DNA of 64,000 nucleotides, from positions 310,001 through 374,000 of the forward strand of contig NZ_QGNA01000001.1 of assembly GCF_003173615.1 (NCBI RefSeq), read 5' to 3'. A program made the position numbers and the translations under genes. Origin of the DNA: Falsiroseomonas bella. GTDB taxonomy: Bacteria > Pseudomonadota > Alphaproteobacteria > Acetobacterales > Acetobacteraceae. How positions within the stretch are numbered: position 1 is the first letter of the stretch; every line of letters begins with the position of its first letter. The notes beneath the pieces were generated by a model. The model was not told the DNA's origin and made no database searches. It saw nothing but the letters and a program-made list of their open reading frames with translations. Positions 51,035-59,182 of the stretch are shown here, piece after piece.

Positions 51035-51627
51035 ACCGACGCCTTCTGCTCGGCCTGCCCTTGCTGTCCGCCTGCTCCGTGCTGGAGCAGCCAAACATTC
51101 CCGTGATGCGCTACGCGCTGAGCCCGCGGCGGCCCGATACGCGGCAGGCACCCCGCAACGCCGGCATCCTGCTGCTGCGCGGCTTGCGCGGCGCGGCCGG
51201 CATCCAGGATGTCGGCCTGCGCACACTGCAGCCCGACGGGGCGATCCGCCTCGCACCCTATGACGAATGGATCGCGCCGCCCGGCGAGCTGGCGGAGTCC
51301 GCGCTGCGCGCCTGGCTCTCCGCCTCCGGCCTCTTCGCCGCGGTGGTGACGCCCGGCAGCCGCGCCGATGCGACGCTGGTGCTGGAAGGCGAACTGACGT
51401 CACTGGAGGCAGTGCCCTCCGCCAATGAGGCGCGGGCTGGGCTTGCCGGCGTGCTGCTGCTGGATCGCGGCGGCGTGACGCGCGTGCTGATGACCTTCAA
51501 CGTCGCCGGCGCTGCGCCGCTCGCCGCGGATGCGGACGAGCCGGCGAAGGCCGCCGCGATGCAGGCGGCGCTCGGCGACGCCTTCACGCGGCTGGAGCAG
51601 GCGATCGTCAGCGGCCTGCGTCGCTGA
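51031..51627 (+). CDS. ABC-type transport auxiliary lipoprotein (PqiC/LptE-like component)
   Basis: A 198-residue lipoprotein. The lipobox LLSAC is at about residues 11-15 after MNRRLLLGLPL. The mature region has the auxiliary-component pattern: PVMRYALSPRRP, ILLLRGLRGAAGIQDVGLRT, a WIAPPGELAESALRAWL helix and a final amphipathic helix. Such proteins work with MCE-type transporters as outer-membrane or periplasmic partners. It is the last gene of the Mla operon. It converges on the DUF2783 gene, their ends overlapping by about 20 bases. Confidence 0.9.
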   Translation: MNRRLLLGLPLLSACSVLEQPNIPVMRYALSPRRPDTRQAPRNAGILLLRGLRGAAGIQDVGLRTLQPDGAIRLAPYDEWIAPPGELAESALRAWLSASGLFAAVVTPGSRADATLVLEGELTSLEAVPSANEARAGLAGVLLLDRGGVTRVLMTFNVAGAAPLAADADEPAKAAAMQAALGDAFTRLEQAIVSGLRR

Positions 51628-51823
51628 CCTTCGTTCCGGCCGCACGCGCCGCCTCGATCGCGGCGCACAGCGCCGCCATGTCGCCGACCTGATTGGCGAG
51701 GATCAGCACCAGGCGCGCATCCAGCCGGCGCGATTCCTCGGCGCTCAGGCCGCGATGCGCCTCCACCAGCAGCGCGAAGAAGCCGTCCGGGTCGGCGATG
51801 CGAGGCGTGGTGTCGAGCGTCAT
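51608..51823 (-). CDS. DUF2783-domain small protein
   Basis: A 71-residue soluble helical protein (MTLDTTPRIADPDGFFALLV, then EAHRGLSAEESRRLDARLVLILANQVGD). It fits DUF2783, a family seen next to FAD-dependent aromatic monooxygenases. Its ATG overlaps the stop of the monooxygenase gene upstream (ATGA), so it is translated with it. A role as a small accessory or regulatory subunit is likely from this constant pairing, but is not shown. Confidence 0.82.
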   Translation of the reverse strand: MTLDTTPRIADPDGFFALLVEAHRGLSAEESRRLDARLVLILANQVGDMAALCAAIEAARAAGTKVSDAGR

Positions 51824-53448
51824 GCGGCGGCCTCCGCAGGGTAGCGGCACAGCGCCCGCTCGAGCGCGGACACGATGGCGGCAGGATCGGGCAGGGCGAA
51901 GCGCGCGGCCACATGCTGGTCGGGGCGGATCAGCACCGCACCGCCGCGCGGCGCGGCGAAGCGCGAAGCGGCAAGGCCCGCATGATCGAACAGCGCGCCC
52001 GGCGTCTCTTCCGCCGTGACGAACACCGCCGCTACGCCGGCCGGCAGGGCCGCGACGAGCGCCGCATCGGGCGCGCCGAAGACCAGCAGCCGGAACCCGT
52101 CGCCGAGATGGCGCAGCAACCAGTCCGGCCGGCCAGCCTGCAGCACCGGCGCATCCGGCGCGGGCGCGCCGGGCGGTGCGCCGCCCTCCCATCCCGCCGG
52201 TCCATTCAACGGGCTTGCGGCATAGGTTGAGGGGCGGGAGAGCCGCCCGGAATTCACCAGCGGCCGCGCGAACGCGTGATGCGCCGCAAGCTCCAGCACC
52301 GCGTCGCGATAGCCGCGCGCGGCCTCGTTCTTCGGCGTGATGAAATCCGTGCTGCGCGTGGAGTTGAGGATGTTCTCGTCCGTCGCCGGGATCCGCTCGG
52401 CGTCGTAGCTGTCGAGCAGCGCTTCCGGCGCGCGCCCCGCCAGCACCGCGGCGAGCTTCCAGGCCAGGTTGTCCGCATCCTGCACGCCGGCATTGCCGCC
52501 GCGCGCGCCGAAGGGGCTGACCTGATGCGCGGCGTCGCCGGCGAAGATCACGCGGCCGTGGCGGAAGCGCTCGATGCGGCGGCAGCGGAAGGTGTAGACG
52601 CTGACCCATTCGAGGTCGAAAGGTACATGCTCGCCGAGCATGGCGCGCACGCGAGGAATCACCTTCTCCGGCCGCTTCTCCTCCTCCGGGTCGGCGTCCC
52701 AGCCGAGCTGGAAGTCGATGCGCCAGACATCGTCGGGCTGCTTGTGCAGCAGCACGGACTGGCCGGGATGGAAGGGCGGGTCGAACCAGAACCAGCGCTC
52801 GGTCGGAAACTGCACGTCGCCCTTGATCACGACATCGGCGATCAGGAAGCGGTCCCGGAAGACCTGGCCGGTGAAGGGCAGGCCCATGCTCTCGCGGATG
52901 AAGCTGCGCGCGCCGTCACAGGCCAGCAGCCAGTCGGCATGCAGGGCATAGCCGCCATCCGGCGTGTCCACGATCACCGTGGCGCCGACCGCGTCCGGCG
53001 CGATGCGCGTGATGCGGTGCTTCCAGCGGATCTCGACGCCGGCGGCGAGGCAGGCCTCCACCAGCCATTCCTCGGCATAGTATTGCTGCAGGTTCACGAA
53101 GGCCGGGTATTCGTGGCCTTCCTCCGGCAGCAGGTCGAAGGCGTACGCCTCGCGGTCGCCATGGAAGACGCGGCCGGTCTTCCAGGTGATGCCCTTCTGC
53201 GTGAAGCGCGCGCCGAGGCCGAGCCGCCCGAAGATCTCCAGCGTGCGCTTGGCGAAGCAAATGGCACGCGACCCGAAGGAAACGGTGTCGTCCTCGTCCA
53301 GCACCGTCACCGCCACGCCATGCCGCGCGAGGTCGAGCGCAAGGGTCAGGCCGACCAGCCCGGCGCCGGCGATCACCACCGGGCGGTGCTGCGCACCTTG
53401 CGGCGTGGGCGCGGGCGGGTAGCGCGGGTTCTGATAGGTGGAGGGCAT
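51820..53448 (-). CDS. FAD-dependent aromatic-ring monooxygenase (MhpA/PheA-like)
   Basis: A 542-residue class A flavoprotein monooxygenase. It has the Rossmann motif VVIAGAGLVGLTLALDLARH, the DG motif LLACDGARSFIRESMG and the GD motif VIFAGDAAHQVSPFGARGGN. The C-terminal thioredoxin-like domain (about 430-540) is present, as in 3-(3-hydroxyphenyl)propionate and phenol hydroxylases. GGAG-type ribosome site precedes the ATG at 53448. It is divergent from the CoA-ligase gene and is followed by the DUF2783 gene. Substrates are probably hydroxylated aromatic acids. Confidence 0.92.
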   Translation of the reverse strand: MPSTYQNPRYPPAPTPQGAQHRPVVIAGAGLVGLTLALDLARHGVAVTVLDEDDTVSFGSRAICFAKRTLEIFGRLGLGARFTQKGITWKTGRVFHGDREAYAFDLLPEEGHEYPAFVNLQQYYAEEWLVEACLAAGVEIRWKHRITRIAPDAVGATVIVDTPDGGYALHADWLLACDGARSFIRESMGLPFTGQVFRDRFLIADVVIKGDVQFPTERWFWFDPPFHPGQSVLLHKQPDDVWRIDFQLGWDADPEEEKRPEKVIPRVRAMLGEHVPFDLEWVSVYTFRCRRIERFRHGRVIFAGDAAHQVSPFGARGGNAGVQDADNLAWKLAAVLAGRAPEALLDSYDAERIPATDENILNSTRSTDFITPKNEAARGYRDAVLELAAHHAFARPLVNSGRLSRPSTYAASPLNGPAGWEGGAPPGAPAPDAPVLQAGRPDWLLRHLGDGFRLLVFGAPDAALVAALPAGVAAVFVTAEETPGALFDHAGLAASRFAAPRGGAVLIRPDQHVAARFALPDPAAIVSALERALCRYPAEAAA

Positions 53449-53562
53449 GACCCAGCTTATCGCATGCCGCCCGCCACGACAGCCGGGCAATGGCGGGGGG
53501 CAGGTTGCGCGATCCGCCCGGCCTCGGCGACCATGCATGCACCCGCAGGCGTGGGGCGCGAC

Positions 53563-54882
53563 ATGTTCTTCCAGCCCGAGGTCGAGACACGCGATCCCGC
53601 CGCGCAGCGCGCGCGTGACGACGCCGCGCTGCGCCGGCAACTTGGCTACCTGTTCGACCGCTCGCCCTTCTATGCCGGCAAGCTGCGCGCCGCCGGCTTC
53701 GGCGATGCGGCCGCCTGCGGCGGGATCGAGACCCTGCCGCGGCTGCCCTTCACCGAGAAGGACGAGATCCGCCGCAGCCAGGCCGAGGCACCGCCCTTCG
53801 GCACTCACCTCGCCGCCGACCCCGCCGCGCTTGCGCGCATCTACTCGACCAGCGGCACCACGGGCGATCCCTGCTACATGCCCGTCACGGCGACGGACCT
53901 GGCGAGCTGGATCGAGATCTCCTCGCGCAGCTACACCGCCACGGGTCTGCGCCGCGGCATGCGCGCCGTCAGCACCTACAATGCCGGCCCCTTCGTCGCC
54001 GGGGCGGCGCTGGACACCATCGCCTCGCTGGGCGTCTGCCACATCCCCGTCGGCACCGGGAACACGCAGCGGCTGATCCGCGCATTGCAGTTGCTGAAGC
54101 CGGAAGCGCTGCTCTGCACCCCGTCCTACGCCCTGCATCTCGCGGAAGTGCTGGCGGAGCGCGGCATCGCGGCGGATCGCCTCGGCGTACGGCGCATCTG
54201 CGTCGCCGGCGAGCCAGGCGGCGGCGAGGCGGAGATACGCAATCGGCTGGAAGCGGCCTTCGGCGCCAGACTCTGCGAAGCGATGGGGATCGGCGACGTC
54301 TCCATCTCGCTCTGGGGCGAATGCGATGCGCAGCAGGGCATGCATTTCGCCGGCGGCGACCACGTGCATGTGGAGCTGGTGGATCCCGCGACCGGCGAGC
54401 CGGTGGAGAAGACGGACGGCGCGACGGGCGAGCTGGTCTATACCGCGCTCACGCGGGAGGCGGTGCCGCTGCTGCGCTTCCGCTCACGCGATCATGTCGT
54501 CTGGTGGAACGCGCCCTGCGCCTGCGGCCGCACCACGCCGCGCGTGCGCTGCATAGGCCGCACGGACGACCTGGTGATCGTGCGCGGCGTGAACGTCTTC
54601 CCCACCGCGCTGCGATCCGTGGTCGCCGGCTTCGTGCCGCAGGTGAGCGGTGCCATCATGATCCGCCCGCGCGCCCGCGGCGTGCGGCAGGAACCGCCGC
54701 TGCCCGTGCAGGTGGAGCTCGGCCCCGGCATCGCGCCGCCGCCAGGGGGCCTCGCCGCGGCGATCGAGGCGGCGATCCGCACGACGCTGGTGGTGACGGC
54801 GCCCGTGACGCTGGTGCCCCATGGCAGCCTCGGGCGAAGCGAGTACAAGACGAAGCTGCTGGATTTCAGCGACGCGGAGTGA
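53563..54882 (+). CDS. Phenylacetate-CoA ligase-like adenylate-forming enzyme
   Basis: A 439-residue AMP-forming ligase of the PaaK family. It starts MFFQPEVETRDPAAQRARDD, with the P-loop YSTSGTTGDPCYMP, VCHIPVGTGNTQRLI, and the C-terminal hinge region CIGRTDDLVIVRGVNVFPTA and LGRSEYKTKLL with the catalytic Lys. It activates an aryl or alkyl acid to its CoA thioester. An in-frame ATG at 53533 would add ten residues; GTGGGG before 53563 favours the shorter form. The neighbouring monooxygenase suggests an aromatic acid substrate. Confidence 0.92.
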   Translation: MFFQPEVETRDPAAQRARDDAALRRQLGYLFDRSPFYAGKLRAAGFGDAAACGGIETLPRLPFTEKDEIRRSQAEAPPFGTHLAADPAALARIYSTSGTTGDPCYMPVTATDLASWIEISSRSYTATGLRRGMRAVSTYNAGPFVAGAALDTIASLGVCHIPVGTGNTQRLIRALQLLKPEALLCTPSYALHLAEVLAERGIAADRLGVRRICVAGEPGGGEAEIRNRLEAAFGARLCEAMGIGDVSISLWGECDAQQGMHFAGGDHVHVELVDPATGEPVEKTDGATGELVYTALTREAVPLLRFRSRDHVVWWNAPCACGRTTPRVRCIGRTDDLVIVRGVNVFPTALRSVVAGFVPQVSGAIMIRPRARGVRQEPPLPVQVELGPGIAPPPGGLAAAIEAAIRTTLVVTAPVTLVPHGSLGRSEYKTKLLDFSDAE

Positions 54883-54889
54883 GAGCTGC

Positions 54890-55639
54890 ATGAAGACACA
54901 TCTGGCCGGATCGGACGCCGCCTCCATCCGCTTCCGGGGGCGTGACCTGGTGGAGGAACTGATCGGGAAGCACGGCTTCACCGAGGTCTTCTACCTGTTG
55001 GCCGTGGGCCGCATGCCGGAACCGGGTCAGACCCGCGTGCTGGACGCCTGCCTGGTGACGCTGATGGACCATGGCTGGACGCCGACCTCGATGATCGCCC
55101 GCCTCGCCTATGACAGCGCGCCGAGCCAGGTGCAGGTGGGCATCGCGGCCGGGCTGCTGGCGGTGGGGGATGTCTTCGCCGGCACCATGGATGGCTGCGC
55201 GAGGCTGCTCGCCGAAGGCATCGCGAAGGAGGACAAGGCCGCCTGGTGCCAGGAGGTCGTGCAGGCGCATCGCGCGGCGAAGAAGCCGATGCCCGGCTTC
55301 GGCCATCCCTTCCACAAGCCGGACGACCCGCGCCCGCCGCGGCTGTTCCGCGTGGCGCAGGAGGCGGGGATGAAGGGCGACTACATCGCCCTGCTGCAGC
55401 AGCTCGGCCGGACGGTGGACGCGGTGTATGGCCGCCACCTGACCATCAACGCCACCGGCGCGCTTGCCGCGCTGCTGCTCGAGATCGGGATGCCGCTGGC
55501 GATCATGCGCGGCGTGTCCGTGGTGTCGCGCTCGGCGGGGCTCACCGCGCATATCGCGGAGGAACAGCAGAACCCCACCGCGCGCCACATCTGGAAGCTG
55601 GTGGAGGAGGAGATCCCCTACGAGGATCCCCCCGCCTGA
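54890..55639 (+). CDS. Citryl-CoA lyase / small citrate-synthase-like protein
   Basis: A 249-residue protein corresponding to only part of a citrate synthase fold. It contains ASIRFRGRDLVEELIGKHGF, TPTSMIARLAYDSAP and the active-site-like PMPGFGHPFHKPDDPRPPRL, matching the GxGHxxxxxxDPR motif around the catalytic His and Asp. Short proteins of this kind are annotated as citryl-CoA lyases that cleave a citrate-like CoA ester. It begins eight bases after the CoA ligase. A ligase plus lyase would cleave a substrate activated as its CoA ester (inference). Confidence 0.87.
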   Translation: MKTHLAGSDAASIRFRGRDLVEELIGKHGFTEVFYLLAVGRMPEPGQTRVLDACLVTLMDHGWTPTSMIARLAYDSAPSQVQVGIAAGLLAVGDVFAGTMDGCARLLAEGIAKEDKAAWCQEVVQAHRAAKKPMPGFGHPFHKPDDPRPPRLFRVAQEAGMKGDYIALLQQLGRTVDAVYGRHLTINATGALAALLLEIGMPLAIMRGVSVVSRSAGLTAHIAEEQQNPTARHIWKLVEEEIPYEDPPA

Positions 55640-55651
55640 CCAGCGCCCGCG

Positions 55652-56608
55652 TCAGATCCGCACGCGGTCCGGCGCCACCTGGCTCAGCGCGCCAGTCCAG
55701 ATCACCTGGCTCGGCGTGACCTCCTTCGAGAGGCGGTTCATGCCGCGCAGCTGGTCGATCGCGAGCTGGACATTCGCGACCGTGTCGCTGGTCAGGTTCA
55801 GGCGGTGGTCCACCTTCGTCATCAGCTCCGCCACCAGCGCGCGGTCCTGGCGCAGGAAGCGCGAGACGTTCTGCACGGCCTGGTCGCGGTTGGACGCGAT
55901 CAGGTCCGTCGCCTGGATCATGGAACGCATGAAGCGCTGCGTCGCCTCGGCGTTCTGCTCCGCCCAGCCCTTGTTCATGTAGATCAGGTTGCGGATGATC
56001 TGGATGTTCTCGTTCGTCGTCAGGATGCTGGCACCGGAGATCGCGCGCACGCCGCGCGTCATCCAGGGCTCCCACACCGCATAGGCGTCGATGTTGCCGC
56101 GCTCCAGCGCCGCCACCATCTCGGGCGCCTCGACATTGACGATGGTGTAGTCGGCCGGGTTCAGGTTCATGCGGGAGACGACCGAGAGCCAGAAGGTCTC
56201 GCTGCCGGTGCCGCGCGCAACGCCGACGCGCTTGCCCTTCAGCCCGTCCATGTTCGCGATGTTGCGGCCGACGATGCCGATCCAGCGGATCAGCGCGACG
56301 CCCTCCGCCACCACGACCACGTTCGGATCGACCAGGTGGGCCGAGACGCCGGCCTGTTCCGCGCCATAGGCGGCGTTGATCTGGTTGCCCACCAGGAACG
56401 CGATCATCGCCGAGCCCGAGGGGCCAGTGTTGACCGTGATGTCGAGGCCGTTGCGCTCGAAGATACCGCTTTCGCGCGCGACGTAGAACTGCGCGAAGGA
56501 GGGATCGACGCCGGTCGCGATGGTCATGCGGATCGGCGCGCCCTGCGCGAAGGCGGGCAGCGGCAGCGCGGCGGCCGCACCAGCGGCGAGAAGATGACGG
56601 CGAAGCAT
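55652..56608 (-). CDS. ABC transporter substrate-binding protein, taurine/nitrate (SsuA/TauA) type
   Basis: A 318-residue periplasmic binding protein with a signal peptide (MLRRHLLAAGAAAALPLPAFA). The mature part begins PIRMTIATGVDPSFAQFYVARESGIF, a family opening, then LKGKRVGVARGTGSE and VEAPEMVAALERGNIDAYAVWEPW. These proteins bind sulfonates, nitrate, pyrimidines or aromatic acids. It is the last gene of a three-gene importer operon. Nothing in the sequence fixes the ligand. Confidence 0.93.
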   Translation of the reverse strand: MLRRHLLAAGAAAALPLPAFAQGAPIRMTIATGVDPSFAQFYVARESGIFERNGLDITVNTGPSGSAMIAFLVGNQINAAYGAEQAGVSAHLVDPNVVVVAEGVALIRWIGIVGRNIANMDGLKGKRVGVARGTGSETFWLSVVSRMNLNPADYTIVNVEAPEMVAALERGNIDAYAVWEPWMTRGVRAISGASILTTNENIQIIRNLIYMNKGWAEQNAEATQRFMRSMIQATDLIASNRDQAVQNVSRFLRQDRALVAELMTKVDHRLNLTSDTVANVQLAIDQLRGMNRLSKEVTPSQVIWTGALSQVAPDRVRI

Positions 56609-56628
56609 TCCTGTGTTCTCCCTGGGTG

Positions 56629-57393
56629 TCACATGGTGGGGTTGAAGCGGCCTGCGAAGGCGCGGATCAGCAGGCGGAAGACGCGGTCGGTGAGGAAGCC
56701 AAGCAGGCCGAGCGAGATCAGCGCCACGAAGATGTCCTCGATCTGCATGAAGAGCCGGGCGTCCCACAGCATCTTGCCCAACCCGTCATTGGACGCCACG
56801 AGCTCCGCCGCCACAATGGTGACGAAGGCGTTGGCCATGGCGACGCGCATCCCGGTGAGGATGTAGGGCACGGTCGCCGGCAGCGCGACGAGCGCGAAGA
56901 TCTGCAACCGCGACGCGCCGAGGCATTGCGCCGCCCGGATCTTGTCCCGCCCGACCGCGCCGACGCCGGCGGCGGTGGAGATGATCACCACGAAAACGGT
57001 GGCATAGGCGATGAGGAAAATCTTGCTCTCCTCGCCGATGCCGAACCAGATCACGGAAACGGTGATCATGGCGACGGCCGGGATGAAGCGGAAGAACTCC
57101 GTCCAGGGCTCCAGCAGCATGCGCACCGGCCGGAAGCTGCCGATGGCAAGCCCGATCGGCACGCCCACCGCGCTGCCGATCAGGAAGCCCTGCAGGATGC
57201 GTCGCATCGAGGCGACGATCTGCTCCTGCAGGATCCGGTCCTCGATCAGCAGCCAGGCGCGCTCGAACACCGGCCAGGGGGGCGGGAACAGCGCGGAGCG
57301 CACGAGATAGATCGCCGCCAGGTGCCAGATGGCGAACAGCAGCAGGAAGCCGGCCACATAGCCGGCGATGGTCGCCGCGCGGCTAGTGGCCAC
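56629..57393 (-). CDS. ABC transporter permease, SsuC/TauC type
   Basis: A 254-residue inner-membrane permease with about six helices. The EAA-type loop is AAQCLGASRLQIFALVALPATVPYILTG. The GTG at 57393 was chosen because AGGAG stands about seven bases upstream. An ATG at 57408 in the same frame would overlap the ATPase gene more and has no comparable site. Members translocate sulfonate-like or other small anions. It lies between the ATPase (11-base overlap) and the binding-protein gene. Confidence 0.92.
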   Translation of the reverse strand: MATSRAATIAGYVAGFLLLFAIWHLAAIYLVRSALFPPPWPVFERAWLLIEDRILQEQIVASMRRILQGFLIGSAVGVPIGLAIGSFRPVRMLLEPWTEFFRFIPAVAMITVSVIWFGIGEESKIFLIAYATVFVVIISTAAGVGAVGRDKIRAAQCLGASRLQIFALVALPATVPYILTGMRVAMANAFVTIVAAELVASNDGLGKMLWDARLFMQIEDIFVALISLGLLGFLTDRVFRLLIRAFAGRFNPTM

Positions 57394-58150
57394 CGTGGAT
57401 CTCCTCATGGATCAGGGCATGGACCTCGCGGAAGACGCGCATGAATCCGTCGCTCGTCCGTTCGCGCGGGAAGGGAAGGTCCACGGGCACCACGGCCTTC
57501 AGCGTGCCGCCGGGCCCGCGCTTCATCACGCCCACGCGGGTGGCGAGCGCGCAGGCTTCCTCGATGTCGTGGGTGATGAACAGGACGGTCTTCTTCGTCT
57601 CCGCCCAGATGCGCGAGAGTTCGGCCTGCAACACCGCGCGCGTCATCGCATCGAGCGCGCCGAAGGGCTCGTCCATCAACAGGATGCGCGGATCGTTGGC
57701 GAGCGCGCGCGCGATCTGGATGCGCTGCTTCATCCCGCCGGAAAGCTCCGACGGGTGCTTCGCGCCCTGGCCGGTCAGCCCGACCATCTTCAGGAAGCGC
57801 TCCGCCGTCGCGCGCCGCTCGGATCGCGGCAGGCCGCGCAGGCGCAGGCCGAAGCCGATATTGTCCAGCGCGGTGAGCCAGTCATACAGGCTGTCATGGC
57901 CCTGGAAGACCACGCCGCGATCGGCGCCGGGACCGGTCACGGGCTTGCCGTCGAGCAGGATGCGCCCGCTCGTCGGCGCCTCGAAGCCGGCGAGCATGTT
58001 GAGCACGGTGGTCTTGCCGCAGCCCGAAGTGCCGAGCAGGCAGAAGAACTCGCCCTCTTCGAGCGAGATCGTGAAGTCGCGCACGGCTTCCCAGCTGCCG
58101 GTGCGGCCCTGGAACACCTTGCCGACGCCCTCCAGGGCGACAAATCCCAT
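57383..58150 (-). CDS. ABC transporter ATP-binding protein, SsuB/TauB type
   Basis: A 255-residue ATPase. Walker A is LLGTSGCGKTTVL, the Q-loop is VVFQGHDSLYDWLTAL, the signature is SELSGGMKQRIQIARALA, Walker B is RILLMDEPFGALDAM and the switch His is in FITHDIEEA. First gene of the importer operon with the permease and binding protein. It diverges from the SDR gene with a 120-bp interval. Confidence 0.95.
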   Translation of the reverse strand: MGFVALEGVGKVFQGRTGSWEAVRDFTISLEEGEFFCLLGTSGCGKTTVLNMLAGFEAPTSGRILLDGKPVTGPGADRGVVFQGHDSLYDWLTALDNIGFGLRLRGLPRSERRATAERFLKMVGLTGQGAKHPSELSGGMKQRIQIARALANDPRILLMDEPFGALDAMTRAVLQAELSRIWAETKKTVLFITHDIEEACALATRVGVMKRGPGGTLKAVVPVDLPFPRERTSDGFMRVFREVHALIHEEIHGGH

Positions 58151-58270
58151 TCCGATCCCCCCTGGGTCCTTGTACGGACATTTACGTGCGAGGTTGCGCG
58201 GGGGCAACCCGGCTTCACGCCTGTTCGGCCGGGGACTAGAAAGCCGCTGCTGAAGGAAGGGGCAGTCTGC

Positions 58271-59182
58271 ATGATGCTCGCGGGCAAGGTGGCCGTCGTC
58301 ACCGGCGCGGGGGGCGGCATCGGGCGCGAGATCGCGCTGGCGATGGCGCTTGCCGGTGCGAAGGTGGTTGTCAACGACATCGGCGCGAGCCTGACCGGAC
58401 AGGGCCCCACCAGCGCGACGCCGGGCGAGCAGACGGTGCAGATCATCGCGCAGCGCGGCGGCGAGGCGGTGCTGAACACCGAGAGCGTCTCGGCCTGGGA
58501 CAGCGCGCAGAAGATCGTGCAGGCGGCGCTCAGCGCCTTCGGGCGCATCGACATCGTGGTGAACAATGCAGGCATCCTGCGCGACCAGATCTTCCACAAG
58601 ATGAGCGTGGAGGACTGGCGCGCGGTCATCGACGTGCACCTGAACGGCACCTTCTACGTCTCTCGCGCCGCGGCCGAGCACTTTCGGAAGCAAGGGTCTG
58701 GCGCCTTCGTGCACATGACCTCGACCTCCGGCCTCATTGGCAATTTCGGCCAGGCCAACTACTCCGCCGCGAAGCTCGGCATTGCGGCACTCTCGAAGAG
58801 CATCGCGCTGGACATGCAGCGCTTCGGGGTGCGCTCCAATTGCATCGCGCCTTTCGCCTGGAGCCGGATGACGAGTTCCATCCCGGCGGAAACGGAAGCA
58901 GAGAAGGCGCGCGTCGCCCGGCTGCAGCAGATGACGCCGGACAAGAACGCGCCGCTCGCGGTCTATCTCGCATCGGATGCCGCGAAGGACGTGACAGGGC
59001 AGATCTTCGCCGCGCGGATGAACGAGATTTTCGTGTTCAGCCAGCCGCGGCCGGCGCGCAGCACGCATCGCGGCGAGGGCTGGACGCCGGAGGCGATCGC
59101 GGAGACCGCGATGCCCGCGCTGCGCAGCGCCTTCCTGCCCCTCGATCGCAGCGGCGACGTCTTTTCGTGGGATCCAGTCTGA
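58271..59182 (+). CDS. SDR-family 3-hydroxyacyl-CoA dehydrogenase-like protein
   Basis: A 303-residue short-chain dehydrogenase of the type found in peroxisomal multifunctional enzyme type 2 (longer than a standard 250). Cofactor motif TGAGGGIGREIALAMA, then NNAGILRD, Ser in HMTSTSGLIGN and the catalytic YSAAKLGIAALSK. The sequence ends with an extension of about 60 residues (FVFSQPRPARSTHRGEGWTP). Likely role: dehydrogenation of 3-hydroxyacyl-CoA. It leads the acyl-CoA operon, overlapping the acyl-CoA dehydrogenase by one base. Confidence 0.92.
   Translation: MMLAGKVAVVTGAGGGIGREIALAMALAGAKVVVNDIGASLTGQGPTSATPGEQTVQIIAQRGGEAVLNTESVSAWDSAQKIVQAALSAFGRIDIVVNNAGILRDQIFHKMSVEDWRAVIDVHLNGTFYVSRAAAEHFRKQGSGAFVHMTSTSGLIGNFGQANYSAAKLGIAALSKSIALDMQRFGVRSNCIAPFAWSRMTSSIPAETEAEKARVARLQQMTPDKNAPLAVYLASDAAKDVTGQIFAARMNEIFVFSQPRPARSTHRGEGWTPEAIAETAMPALRSAFLPLDRSGDVFSWDPV

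Noticed and set aside
57393-57408. ATG start at 57408 for the SsuC-type permease
   Set aside because: It increases overlap with the ATPase and lacks a ribosome site, whereas the GTG at 57393 has AGGAG at good spacing.
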